This document shows positions 23,553 to 33,118 of a DNA stretch of 64,000 bases, in pieces. Below the pieces are notes generated by a model. It did no database searches. It saw only the letters and a list, made by a program, of their open reading frames with translations, and had not been told where the DNA came from. Each line of letters starts with the position of its first letter. Position 1 is the first letter of the stretch. This DNA is from Flavobacterium covae (GTDB lineage: Bacteria; Bacteroidota; Bacteroidia; Flavobacteriales; Flavobacteriaceae), in assembly GCA_019565575.1 (NCBI GenBank), contig CP067379.1, forward strand, positions 1,984,001-2,048,000, in the 5' to 3' direction. The translations under genes and the position numbers were made by a program.

Positions 23553-24139
23553 TGTGAAAAAACCTCTTTTTGAATACAAATCATCCCACCAAACTGACAT
23601 AACTTTATTTTAAACAATGCTATTTTTGAACTTATTTTGAGGTGTTTCAAAAAATACAAACGCTAAAAAGAAGTTAAAATAGGTCGTTTTTATCAAAAAA
23701 AAGCCCTTTGTCTTGTAAGGTGAGTTCCAAGCTTTGATTTTTGCTATTAAATCAGGGACTCCAAGTATGTTTATGGTGCGCTTGATGTTATACACTAGCA
23801 TAATCAAGCTATGTTCACCGTTTACTTTTTCTAATCCTATCAAATTGGTATGATTGTATCCCCATCGACATCTTTCAAAAAAAAAAACAAACAGTTTAAA
23901 GAGTTGCTTCAATGTATTAGTATTGTCTTTTCTAAAGTCTGAAATACTGTGATAATTAGGACGAATATCTTCCAGTAACCACTGCATTTCAATATTACGA
24001 ATACACTCTTTTTCTAGCTTTCTGGAGCTACGTATGCCATTTAAATAACCATATAAATAGATTTTAAGAAATACTTGGATATTGAAACTTGGACGACCTT
24101 CGGATTTTAAAACAACAGGTGTAAATCCTACTTTTTGAA
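23553..24139 (-). mobile_element. IS1182-type element, internally deleted and truncated (copy A)
   Basis: The minus strand encodes the ends but not the centre of an IS1182-family transposase. The N-terminal part has GYLNGIRSSRKLEKECIRNI-type sequence, MQWLLEDIRPNYHSISDFRKD and LKQLFKLF. It is joined straight to the C-terminal YNHTNLIGLEKVNGEHSL and YNIKRTINILGVPDLI. The catalytic middle is gone. The left border carries TGTGAAAAAA, and the right end is cut off at ~24139, where an IS91 remnant starts. Copy B (47541-48318) has the same internal junction. Confidence 0.8.
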
Positions 24140-24145
24140 GGTTTT

Positions 24146-24440
24146 CATTTTTGCAATAGGAATATTTAGGTACTACTTTTGATTTAGGATTTTTTTGTAT
24201 TAGCTCTACTTGTAATTTTGTCTGTTAAGCAGGTAAATTATTGCTTTTTATAGTATTCCTCAAAAAGCATAATGCCTTATTTTGACAAAGTTTTGGGGTA
24301 GTATATGCCATACAAATTTCTTTGTGAACTCCTCTAAGGAAAGTATCATTTGTTTTTTAATACCTTCTGTCTTGTAACCCTTGAAACTAAAAGTTACTTC
24401 TTTTGAATTTACCTCTTTGAGTTGATGGTTACGAGTACTA
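24146..24440 (-). mobile_element. IS91-type transposase fragment (copy 2)
   Basis: Nearly identical to 18374-18653. The minus strand reads ILSLEEFTKKFVWHILPQNF, VKIRHYAFLRN and KSKVVPKYSYCKN with no intact ORF. It directly abuts the truncated IS1182-type element. The two IS91 fragments bracket the restriction system and HEPN module in the same orientation. Confidence 0.7.
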
Positions 24441-24571
24441 TTTTAGTATATATTAGGATAATTTATACCTAGTCAGTATTATGTAAAAAAATATATTAAA
24501 ATCTTTTTTTAAAATAAACCAAAATTTGGCAAGATTATTGGTTGATGATTATCATATATCAATATCAAATC

Positions 24572-25333
24572 ATGAAAAAAATAACATTTATTCTTTTAGC
24601 ATCTAGTGTATTATTATTAACTCATTGTAAAAAAAATGAGACGGGAGTTGTAAATCCTACAGAAGCCACTTCTGAAAACGATTTCATAGGAATGTATAAC
24701 GGTACGATACCATGTGCTGATTGTCCTGGTATATACACAAATATTACATTTAAAAAGGATGGGAAAGTTGCAAAAAGTACACTGTATTTAGACAGTGATG
24801 ATACGTCATTAACTGAGTATGGAGTATGGAGTAAAGAAAATAATATTATTGAGGTTACTATTCCTAATTCTCCTAAAGAATATTATACTATAAAACCAGA
24901 TCATACTTTAACTTTGTTAAATGCTGATAAAAAAGAAGTTTCTGGTGAATTAGCTAAGGCATATATTTTTGAAAAAATAGAAAACTATACATCTAAAATG
25001 TTGAACGGAACGTACCAAACAAGTATTGATGGTAAAGGATATAATCAAATTTTAGAACTAAAAGCGGATAACGATAGTATTTACAATGTAAAAATTACCT
25101 TTACTGGAGCAACTAAAGGATGTACTTTTGAAGGGAAAGGTAAATTAGTGAATAACCAGATTGATCTTGATTTAAATAAAATCAAAAACCACTTAAAAGC
25201 TACTATGACCATTCAATTTAAGGATGGTACTAAAATTGCAGAAGTATTTTCTTCTAAATTTGATGAACGTTTTGATTTAATGTATTTCTGTGGAGGTGGT
25301 GCTAGTTTAGCGGGAGATTATACTAAAAAATAA
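24572..25333 (+). CDS. NlpE-like outer-membrane lipoprotein
   Basis: A 253-residue lipoprotein. The start at 24572 (MKKITFILLASSVLLLTHC) is preferred over an upstream ATG at 24542, because it gives a clean signal peptide with the lipobox Cys at residue 19. The NlpE N-terminal domain is seen as DFIGMYNGTIPCADCPGIYT, with the CxxC typical of the family, followed by GVWSKENNIIEVT. A second beta domain occupies ~145-253. In other bacteria NlpE is tied to copper tolerance and envelope-stress signalling. A copper role here is inferred only from the family. Confidence 0.82.
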   Translation: MKKITFILLASSVLLLTHCKKNETGVVNPTEATSENDFIGMYNGTIPCADCPGIYTNITFKKDGKVAKSTLYLDSDDTSLTEYGVWSKENNIIEVTIPNSPKEYYTIKPDHTLTLLNADKKEVSGELAKAYIFEKIENYTSKMLNGTYQTSIDGKGYNQILELKADNDSIYNVKITFTGATKGCTFEGKGKLVNNQIDLDLNKIKNHLKATMTIQFKDGTKIAEVFSSKFDERFDLMYFCGGGASLAGDYTKK

Positions 25334-25388
25334 ATTTAAAATAGATAAGGAATCTAATTTTATACCATTATTTATCAATCTAATATAG

Positions 25389-25516
25389 AGGCTGTCCAAA
25401 AAGTAATAAATCAACATGCAGTTTGTCACTTCCAGTAAGGAGGAGTTTCATAATCAAAATTATGTGATTTCTCCCTTTGGTTGAAATGACAAGGTTGTGA
25501 ACTTTTTGGACAGTCT
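25389..25516. repeat. Dispersed palindromic-ended repeat (copy 2)
   Basis: Begins AGGCTGTCCAAAAAGT and ends ACTTTTTGGACAGTCT, with the same interior as the copy at 8041. It reads TCACTTCCAGTAAGG where tandem copies read TTACTCAGTAAGG, so it may contain one more inserted base of the CTGAAG type. It lies between NlpE and the convergent marR-type gene. Confidence 0.85.
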
Positions 25517-25664
25517 TAGTTTTTGATAAAATAAAGCAATTGAAAGAGCTTTCACAATCCGATATAATGATTTTTTTATTGTGTTAGTATGTCTAGTAAA
25601 ATAGATTTAATTTTATGAAAATCTTTTAATAAATATAAAAAAAGGATAATAATTTTCCTGTTTT

Positions 25665-26264
25665 TTATGGAATTATATGCTCAGGACAATCCATTCTGAT
25701 CTCTGTTTTTTTTAAATGTGTTTGCATAAGATTACAAAAATGCCCATCTTCCTTGTTTTCATAAAATTTACAACTAAAACACATACGTTGTACTGAAATA
25801 ACATCTATTTGAGTTAATTTAAAGATTAATTTTGATAATAATTCCCAAACAACTTCTTTATCTGAAATTTCTTGTTTCTCAAAAAAAACTTGTAAAGGTT
25901 GGGTAAAGTCTTCTACTTTTAAAACAATTTCACATCCATTAGTTGTCAGCTTCATACAATAGCTTCTGGAGTCATTAGAATCTTGTATTTTTTCAATTAA
26001 TCCTTTTTGTTCTAATATTTTTACAGCATCACTTATCGTAGGTTTGGTAACGCCAAATTCTTTTGCTAAGTAACTAACGGTAGAATATTTTTGATCATGA
26101 TATTTTATAAAAATGAGTATTTGAATTTGAATAGGACTTAAAGCCCATTTTTTAGATTGTTCCCAAATTAAATAACGATGCACTGTTGCCAGTTTATCTA
26201 AACCTGCCACAATTTTATTATCAATTGATAAATTTTGATATTTGAGATTAAATACACTTTTCAT
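25665..26264 (-). CDS. MarR-family transcriptional regulator with C-terminal cysteine cluster
   Basis: A 199-residue winged-helix regulator. The HTH and wing are in YSTVSYLAKEFGVTKPTISD and VKILEQKGLIEKIQDSNDSR, inside a 150-residue MarR fold. The C-terminal extension has a CX2C-X11-C-X15-CPEH pattern (CFSCKFYENKEDGHFC ... DCPEH), suggesting a bound metal or iron-sulphur cluster and hence redox or metal sensing. MarR proteins usually act as dimers on palindromes near their own gene. No operator was identified. The TonB receptor at 26768 is divergently placed and could be a target. Confidence 0.85.
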   Translation of the reverse strand: MKSVFNLKYQNLSIDNKIVAGLDKLATVHRYLIWEQSKKWALSPIQIQILIFIKYHDQKYSTVSYLAKEFGVTKPTISDAVKILEQKGLIEKIQDSNDSRSYCMKLTTNGCEIVLKVEDFTQPLQVFFEKQEISDKEVVWELLSKLIFKLTQIDVISVQRMCFSCKFYENKEDGHFCNLMQTHLKKTEIRMDCPEHIIP

Positions 26265-26767
26265 AAAAAAGTAAATCAGGAATTAGCCTTAGTGGGCAAA
26301 ATTAGTAATACTATTTTTTTAATCATGTATAAAAACATAATTTATGAAATAAATTATAAAAAGGGTTAAGAGGATAAGAGATTTCAATGTTTAATTTGCT
26401 TCAATCAATTGATGATTCTTGAAATAAAGGGAGATTTTATAGTAGAATAAATTCAATATAATTGTAAAACTTTTCTTGTTGTTAGATTAAAGGCTCTCTG
26501 TTAATCTTAATTTTTAAGCTATTTCTCCTTTTTAAATGAATGTTTATAAAGAATTGATTTTTTTTAAATCGTAATATAAAACATTTTTATTTGGTATTCT
26601 ATTTTAATGTAAATTTGATTAAAATTATTTCATTTTAAAAAGCAATATTTTCTGTAAAAAATGTAACATTTAGTCTTATTGTTAAACTAATTTATAGAAT
26701 ACAATAAGTGTATATGTCTTAAAATTTTAAATAAATGCTCTTCTAAAAATTAAAAAACAAACATACA
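26265..26767. other. Divergent intergenic region, marR-type gene and TonB receptor
   Basis: About 500 bases, very AT-rich, with no ORF. It presumably holds both promoters. I could not single out a convincing TAnnTTTG box or an inverted-repeat operator by eye. Confidence 0.45.
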
Positions 26768-29140
26768 ATGAATTTAAAAAATATATTACTGTTCTTTCTT
26801 GCCTTGTACAATTCATTTCTTTTTAGTCAACAAAAATTTACCTTAAGTGGTATTGTTTCTGGAAGCTAAAACAAATGAAACTATAATAGGTGTTAATTTA
26901 CAAATTGAAGGGACTTCAATAACCTCTTCAACTAATGAGTATGGGTTCTTTTCTATTACTTTACCTGAAGGAACATATACTTTAGTTGCAAGTTCTTTTG
27001 GTTTTAAAACAGAACGCCAAAAACTGGAACTAAAAGGAGATGTTAAATTAAATTTTCGGTTAGAAGAAGAAAATAAGCAATTAAAAGAAGTGGTAATAAC
27101 AGATACGAAACAAAAGGCTAATATACGCAAACCTGAGATGAGTGTTAATAAATTAAATATTCAAACAATCAAACAAATTCCAGCAGTATTAGGAGAAGTA
27201 GATGTAATCAAGTCACTTTTATCATTACCTGGTGTTACTAATGCAGGAGAAGGACAATCGGGTTTTAATGTTCGAGGAGGCGGAGCAGATCAAAACTTAG
27301 TTTTATTGGATGAAGCTACAGTATATAACGCATCACATGTTTTTGGGTTCTTTTCAGTATTCAATCCAGATGCTATTAAGGATTTAAAATTATATAAAGG
27401 AGGAATTCCTGCAAAATATGGAGGTAGAGCTTCATCTGTTTTGGATATTTATCAAAAAGATGGCAATAGTAATCGTTTTTCAGTCAATGGTGGTATTGGG
27501 CTTATTACAAGTCGATTTTTGGCAGAAGGACCTATTGTAAAAGAACGAGGTTCTTTTTGGTAGGAGGAAGGTCTTCTTATGCTCATCTATTCCTTAAATT
27601 AAGTGATAATAAAAATGCGGCTTATTTTTATGATTTAAATGCTAAATTAAATTATAAATTAAATAGTAATAATAACCTATACTTATCAAGCTATTTTGGT
27701 CGTGATGTTTTTGAATTTAGTAAGACCTTCTACAATACTTATGGTAATACGACACTTAATTTAAGATGGAATCATTTGTATTCAGATAAACTTTTTTCTA
27801 ATTTATCTCTAATTTATAGTGATTATTATTATGGTTTGAGGTTAGATTTTGTGGGCTTTAATTGGAACTCTGGTATCAAAAATTATAATATTAAATATGA
27901 TTTTAAACATTATATAGCAGACAAATTAAAGCTAAACTATGGCTTAAATGCCATTTATAGTGATTTTAATCCTGGAATTATAGAACCAACGGATCAAAAA
28001 TCACCTATAACTTATAAAAAATTAGATCAAAAGTATGCTTTTGAACCTGCCCTTTATCTAGATGTTGAACAAAAAATAGGTTCAAAAATTGGAATTTCTT
28101 ACGGTTTGCGTTATAGTCAATTTTATCGTTTGGGAAATTCTACTATTAATTACTATGATAATGATAATCCTGTAATTTTTGATTCTGAATCAAAAATTTA
28201 TGGAAAAGCGACTCCTATTGGTCAAAAAACCTTTGGTTCATTTCAAAAAATAGCTTTTCATGATTATTTAGAACCCCGTTTTGCAATGGCATACGAGTTA
28301 ACTCCTGAACAGTCATTAAAACTAAGCTATAATCGTATGGTGCAATACTTACAACTGGTTTCTAATACAACTTCTCCTACCCCTCTTGATGTTTGGACTC
28401 CTAGTGATAATTATATTAAACCACAAGTTGCAGATCAAGTTGCTATAGGATATTTTAATAATTTTAAAAACGACATATATACCCTAGAAGTTGAAACATT
28501 CTACAAAAAAATACAGAATAGAATGGATTATATTGATGGTGCCGATTTGATAGCTAATGAAGCTATTGAACAGGTTGTTTTAAATGGACAAATGCGTTCG
28601 TATGGTTTAGAACTTTTACTCCGAAAAAATAGTGGTAACTTAACAGGATGGTTATCCTATACGTTATCTCGTTCTGAACAACAAACTCCTGGAAGAAATA
28701 ATCAAGAAATAGGAATTAATAATGGAAAATGGTACCGTTCCGCTTATGATAAAACCCATAATATTGTATTTACAGGAGCCTATAAATTAAATGAAAAATG
28801 GAGTTTTGGAGCTAATTTTACTCTTCAATCAGGACAACCCGTTACGTATCCTAATGCTCAATATGTATATCAAGATCTAGTGGTGCCTAGTTATGGGGTA
28901 AGAAATGATAATAGATTACCAGCTTATCATCGTTTGGACGTATCTGCTACGTTAAAACCTAGAAAAAATACAAATAGAAAATGGCAAGCAGAATGGGTTT
29001 TTAGTATCTATAACTTATACAATAGAAAAAATGCCGCCTCTATTAGTTTTAGACAAAATAAAGATACTGGAATTAACGAAGCCGTTAGATTATCTATTTT
29101 TGGCATGATTCCGTCTGTATCGTATAATTTTAAATTTTAA
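26768..29140 (+). CDS. TonB-dependent receptor with carboxypeptidase-like N-terminal domain (two apparent frameshifts)
   Basis: A 790-residue outer-membrane transporter after correction. It has a signal peptide (MNLKNILLFFLALYNSFLFS), then a regulatory-like domain (GIVSEAKTNETIIGVNLQIE), a plug (AVLGEVDVIKSLLSLPGVTN, GFNVRGGGADQNLVLLDEA) and a C-terminal barrel ending SYNFKF. Breaks are at ~26862, where TTTCTGGAAGCTAAA needs one G less, and at ~27564, where a run of five T needs one more (RGSFLVGGRSSYAH). It is followed after 112 bases by a DUF4249 lipoprotein, the usual partner of this receptor class in Bacteroidetes. The ligand is unknown. Confidence 0.92.
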
Positions 29141-29252
29141 AGTAAATACATTACAAAAAATATTAAATTACTATTAACGTAACGGGTATTGATTACAAAT
29201 AAACTTACATAAATAAGAGTTATTTATATACACCCCATAAATTTTACACCCC

Positions 29253-30077
29253 ATGAAAAAAATATTTTTATTTTTATATAGTTGCGTCCTTGTTTTATTC
29301 TTTGCAAATTGTGAAGACGTGGTAGATATACCTTTAGAAACTGCTACTCCTAAACTTGTAATTGACGCTAATCTTAAATGGTCTCCTAACACAACAGGAC
29401 AAAACCAAACGATTAAACTGAGTCTTACTAATTCTTTTTATTCTAATAATATTTTACCTGCTAACAATGCTACAGTAACTATACAAAATACAGCTAATCA
29501 AACTTATACCTTTAATCAAGTACCTGGTACTACTGATTATGTTTGTGACAACTTTGTTCCCTTAGTAGGTCAAACCTATACCCTAAAAATAATTTATCAA
29601 GGTGATGTTTATACTGCTAGTAATACCTTACTTGCTACACCTAAAATAATTGAAATTAAACAAGAAAATCAAAAAGGAGTGAACGGAAAAGATCAAATAC
29701 GAATTAAAGGTTTTTTTCAAGATAATGGAAAAGAAAAAAATTATTATTTATTTAAAATAGATAATAGCAAAATTGCTTTTCCTGAATATAGATTACTAGA
29801 TGATAAATTTTCTCAAGGAAATGTTATGTTTGGTCTTTTTTATGATGAAATAGAATCTAATGATAAAATAAAAATCAGTATACAAAGTATTACTGAAAAA
29901 CATTTTTATTATATGAGTAAATTGCTCAGTATCTCAGGACAAAATGGGGGAGGACCTTTTAGTACACCTCCTGCAACTTTACGAGGAAACATTATTAATC
30001 AAACCCATAATGATCGTTTTCCTTTTGGCTATTTTAATTTAAGTGAGGTATCATCAGAAGATTATATTGTAAAATAA
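29253..30077 (+). CDS. DUF4249-family lipoprotein, partner of the TonB receptor
   Basis: A 274-residue protein with a lipoprotein signal (MKKIFLFLYSCVLVLFFANC, lipobox Cys at residue 20). The mature start EDVVDIPLETATPKLVIDA is characteristic of DUF4249. It lies in the same direction behind the receptor, an arrangement repeated across Flavobacteria, and probably forms a surface-exposed or periplasm-facing accessory of the transporter. Its exact biochemical job is unknown. The frame is intact. Confidence 0.82.
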   Translation: MKKIFLFLYSCVLVLFFANCEDVVDIPLETATPKLVIDANLKWSPNTTGQNQTIKLSLTNSFYSNNILPANNATVTIQNTANQTYTFNQVPGTTDYVCDNFVPLVGQTYTLKIIYQGDVYTASNTLLATPKIIEIKQENQKGVNGKDQIRIKGFFQDNGKEKNYYLFKIDNSKIAFPEYRLLDDKFSQGNVMFGLFYDEIESNDKIKISIQSITEKHFYYMSKLLSISGQNGGGPFSTPPATLRGNIINQTHNDRFPFGYFNLSEVSSEDYIVK

Positions 30078-30460
30078 GAACAAAATTCTATTAATTGAGT
30101 TTAATTTATTCGTTTGAATAAACTAAATAAATGAAAAATTAAAACAATCAGATGATATTAATCTTACATTCTTTCTGGTGTTAAAATCTTGTTTTTGATA
30201 GATTAGGTTAATGGAGGATGTAATAGTAAGGGATTTTTACAAACAAAACATTAGATTTTTATAATCATTTAAAAAAAGAAATACATTGACAGTTTTCCAA
30301 GAACAAAACGAGAAAAAATTTTAAAAGACATGATTTTTTTGCAATGGAAACAGAAAATAAAATCATTAAGAATTTGCTTCGTTTTGTAAAAAAGTAAGTG
30401 AGATAATATTTCTAGTTATTTAATTTCTATTCTTTCTATTGTTTTATTGAAAACTAAAAT
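30078..30460. other. Intergenic, no gene seen
   Basis: AT-rich sequence between DUF4249 and rplS terminator with short, stop-filled frames. No repeat was recognised. Confidence 0.5.
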
Positions 30461-30489
30461 AAAAAAGCTCCGAATTTCGGAGCTTTTTT
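30461..30489. terminator. Bidirectional terminator next to rplS
   Basis: AAAAAAGCTCCGAA-TT-TCGGAGCTTTTTT is a near-perfect symmetric hairpin flanked by A and T runs, so it can stop transcription in either direction. It lies 17 bases past the corrected rplS stop. Confidence 0.9.
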
Positions 30490-30505
30490 ATCGGTTAAAG
30501 AAAGA

Positions 30506-30857
30506 TTATTTACGGCTTTCTTTGATTTTAGCTTTTTTACCAGTAAGGTTTCTGGAAGTAGAAAATACGAGCTCTACGAACTTTACCTTTTTGGTTAACT
30601 TCGATTTTTTGTAATGCTGGCATGTTGACAGGGAAGATACGCTCAACACCTACAGCACCTGACATTTTACGGATTGTAAAAGTTTCAGTTGCACCAGTAC
30701 CTCTTCTTTGAATTACTACTCCTTTAAAGAACTGAGTTCTAGTTTTTTCTCCCTCTTTAATTTCATAGTACACAGTGATAGTATCACCTGCTTTAAATGA
30801 AGGAAAATCATTTTTTGCAACTAATTCGTTGTTTACGAAATCTAATAAACTTGACAT
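30506..30857 (-). CDS. rplS: 50S ribosomal protein L19 (one apparent frameshift at the 3' end)
   Basis: Large-subunit ribosomal protein at the 30S-50S interface. It begins MSSLLDFVNNELVAKNDFPS, with the family core TVYYEIKEGEKTRTQFFKGV and FTIRKMSGAVGVERIFPVN. As given, the frame drifts to FQKPYW at ~30555, where the minus strand reads TACTTCCAGAAAC. Removing one C gives FYFRNLTGKKAKIKESRK and a stop at 30506, for 116 residues, matching L19. The gene is essential, so the shift is a sequence error. A -7 box lies about 73 bases upstream. Confidence 0.96.
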
Positions 30858-30929
30858 TTTTATAAAAATTATAAGTTAAAACCTGAGCAACATACACGAT
30901 TCTCGCCAGAGGTTGGTCAAACTAAGCCG

Positions 30930-30937
30930 CAAATATA
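30930..30937 (-). promoter_or_regulatory. -7 box (TATATTTG) for rplS
   Basis: On the minus strand TATATTTGCGGC matches the flavobacterial consensus. It leaves a 5' leader of about 70 nt in front of rplS that could hold a regulatory structure, though none was recognised. Confidence 0.6.
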
Positions 30938-31176
30938 ATTATTCTGTTTTAAAAAGACAATTCAATTTGGATAGAATTTATTTTAAGATTCTTGTTTTAT
31001 AAAAAAATAGTGTTTTTTGAATATTTATAAATTTAAAATAATTGATTTATAAAAACTTTATAGATATACACCATTTATAAAAACTTAAATGTTAAATCTT
31101 TTTTTTATGTTTTTTATTTAAGTGTTTGTTTTATAGTGTTTTGAATCTTTTTTTGTGTATTTCTGTATTTAAACAG

Positions 31177-31184
31177 TAATTTTG
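31177..31184 (+). promoter_or_regulatory. -7 box (TAATTTTG) for the first fibre gene
   Basis: TAATTTTG lies 24 bases before the ATG at 31208, with a TTTG -33 box 21 bases upstream. This is a good match to the flavobacterial promoter pattern. Confidence 0.65.
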
Positions 31185-31207
31185 TTGAACATTAAAAAAA
31201 TAAAAAT

Positions 31208-32851
31208 ATGAATAGAAAATTACTTAAAACATTATTTTTTTTCTTTGTTTCGTCTTATTCTTTTGGTCAAGTAGGGATTGGAACAGACCAGCCTAGAGGA
31301 GCATTAGAGATAAAATCATCTACAAACGGTTTTGTACCTCCTCAAGTAGCTCTAACTTCTTCGAATGCGTCAGCTCCAGTAGTAAATCCGCAAGGAGGAG
31401 GAGCACCTGTAACAGGAACCATTGTATATAACACAGCAACAGCGGGAACAGCACCAAATAATGTGGTGCCTGGATTTTATTATTGGAATGGTGCAAGTTG
31501 GTTGTTATTAACAAGCCAAGCTAGTTCAGGTCCCTCACAATGGACAATAACAGGAAATTCGGGAACATCAGCTTCTACTAATTTCGTAGGAACTACAGAT
31601 GCAGTTGACTTTGTAACACGTACTAATAATACAGAAAGTATGAGGGTAACAAGTACAGGCAATGTAGGGATAGGATCAACAAGTCCATTAGGTAAATTTC
31701 AAGTTAATAACGGAGGTTCTGCAATAAGTGGAATGTCAGTAAGAGCTTTAGCTGATTGGGATGCGGTTTCTATATCTCATGATGGAAGCACAGGCTATAT
31801 TAACGCAGCAGGCGTTGAAAACGGTCTTGTTTTTAGAACCAACTCAATTGCTTCGGGCGATTATTTATCTAATGCTTATACCGAGCGAATGAGATTGTTA
31901 AGTAATGGGAATTTAGGTATCGGAACGGCATCTCCTGCGAGCAAACTTGATGTAGCGGCTGGAGCAACAGGGGTTCAAACGGTTGTAAATGCAACAGGAA
32001 ATATTAATGATTTTCTTCAATTTAATGTTCAAAATACAAGTTCAGGGCTTCAAGCTCAAAGCGGATATTCAGCTACAGCTAATAATGGTACAGCTACTTC
32101 TGGTTTTGTTTGGATGGGAATTAATAATTCAGGTTTTAACTTTCCCACAGCGTATAATATAGGAGGAGCAAATGATGTATCTTATATAGGAAGCGGACAA
32201 GATATGCACATTGCTAATGCAAATAATACAAAATCAATAATCTTTTCCACAGGAACTGCCTCAACTCCTTTTTTTAACGAAAGGATGAGGATTACTAATG
32301 CAGGAAATGTAGGGATAGGAACTACTAATCCTACAACAAAATTACACATTAGTAGTGCAGGTTCTCCCGCATTAAGAATTGTAGACGGTAGTGAAGGTAG
32401 TGGTAAAATGTTAGTTTCCGATGCAAATGGAAATGCTACTTGGCAATCTAGTAATTTACCCTTAATTTCTGCCTTTCAGGGTATGGTAATACCTATATGT
32501 GCTAATGTGTCGGTAAATTCAACGGGTTCTTTTGTAACAAGCATAAGTGGTGTAAATACCACGGTAACTTGGACCGTATTGTCAAAACAAACCTCTAATG
32601 CTAGTTTTCCAATAACTGCAGAAAGATTACAGGTTAGGTATAATTTTTCACCACAATTACCATTCAACCCTAAGGGAATCATATTTAATGCTCTTAACAA
32701 TAGCGGATACCCTGATACCTTTTCGTTAAACTATGCTGCAAAATCGCAATCTTCCATTACCGTTAATATTACCCGAAATGATACACTTGGAAATGGAACA
32801 GTATCTTGCTGGGCAGGTCAATTTTACTTCGATGTTATGGTTATGAATTAA
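31208..32851 (+). CDS. Secreted fibre-like repeat protein (paralogue 1)
   Basis: A 547-residue protein with a signal peptide (MNRKLLKTLFFFFVSSYSFG). The body repeats the motif 'GNVGIGSTSPxxKFxV' (at ~155, ~245 and ~370), preceded by 'ERMRLLSNGNLGIG', a pattern of trimeric shaft or tail-fibre-like beta-helices found in many secreted Bacteroidetes proteins. Residues ~1-375 are almost identical to the gene at 33119. The last ~170 residues (SAFQGMVIPICANVSVNSTG ... FYFDVMVMN) are unique and probably form a binding tip. Function in adhesion is inferred. No T9SS C-terminal signal was recognised. Confidence 0.75.
   Translation: MNRKLLKTLFFFFVSSYSFGQVGIGTDQPRGALEIKSSTNGFVPPQVALTSSNASAPVVNPQGGGAPVTGTIVYNTATAGTAPNNVVPGFYYWNGASWLLLTSQASSGPSQWTITGNSGTSASTNFVGTTDAVDFVTRTNNTESMRVTSTGNVGIGSTSPLGKFQVNNGGSAISGMSVRALADWDAVSISHDGSTGYINAAGVENGLVFRTNSIASGDYLSNAYTERMRLLSNGNLGIGTASPASKLDVAAGATGVQTVVNATGNINDFLQFNVQNTSSGLQAQSGYSATANNGTATSGFVWMGINNSGFNFPTAYNIGGANDVSYIGSGQDMHIANANNTKSIIFSTGTASTPFFNERMRITNAGNVGIGTTNPTTKLHISSAGSPALRIVDGSEGSGKMLVSDANGNATWQSSNLPLISAFQGMVIPICANVSVNSTGSFVTSISGVNTTVTWTVLSKQTSNASFPITAERLQVRYNFSPQLPFNPKGIIFNALNNSGYPDTFSLNYAAKSQSSITVNITRNDTLGNGTVSCWAGQFYFDVMVMN
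31215..32326 (+). repeat. Large direct duplication, copy 1 (shaft of the fibre genes)
   Basis: About 1.1 kb is repeated at 33127-34235 with only a handful of differences that I could find (for example AAATCA/AATTCA, CCTGTA/CCCGTA, GGAGCAACA/GGAACAACA). Divergence is abrupt after GGGATAGGAACTA, which marks the shaft-tip boundary. This indicates recent duplication or gene conversion. Confidence 0.9.
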
Positions 32852-33118
32852 AGGATATAAAAACGAAAGATTACTTTTTTGATCCATTTTAAATTACAAT
32901 AGTTTTATTTTTTTATACCATAATAAGATAAAAAAAGCAAAATAGTAAGAAAATGATGAAGTGTAACAAAGATAAAATAGTACTGCTAGGTCTTTATTAT
33001 TTGTGTTTTTAAGAATAAAAATATAAATAAGTTTGAGTAATACTATATGTTGTAGAAAATTTGTATATTTCGTAAATTTTGAAAGATATTTTTATAGATT
33101 ATTAAAAACAATAAGTAT
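32852..33118. other. Spacer between the paired fibre genes
   Basis: AT-rich spacer that differs from the region upstream of paralogue 1, so the duplication starts close to the ATG. TTTCGTAAATTTTG at ~33069 may contain the promoter, but the match is weak. Confidence 0.4.

Noticed and set aside
28690..28700. CTGGAAG in the TonB receptor as an error
   Set aside because: The frame is continuous through CCT GGA AGA (TPGRNN), so this occurrence is native.
30506..30857. A truncated ribosomal protein L19 ending in QKPYW
   Set aside because: One base removed at ~30555 restores the conserved L19 C-terminus and stop.
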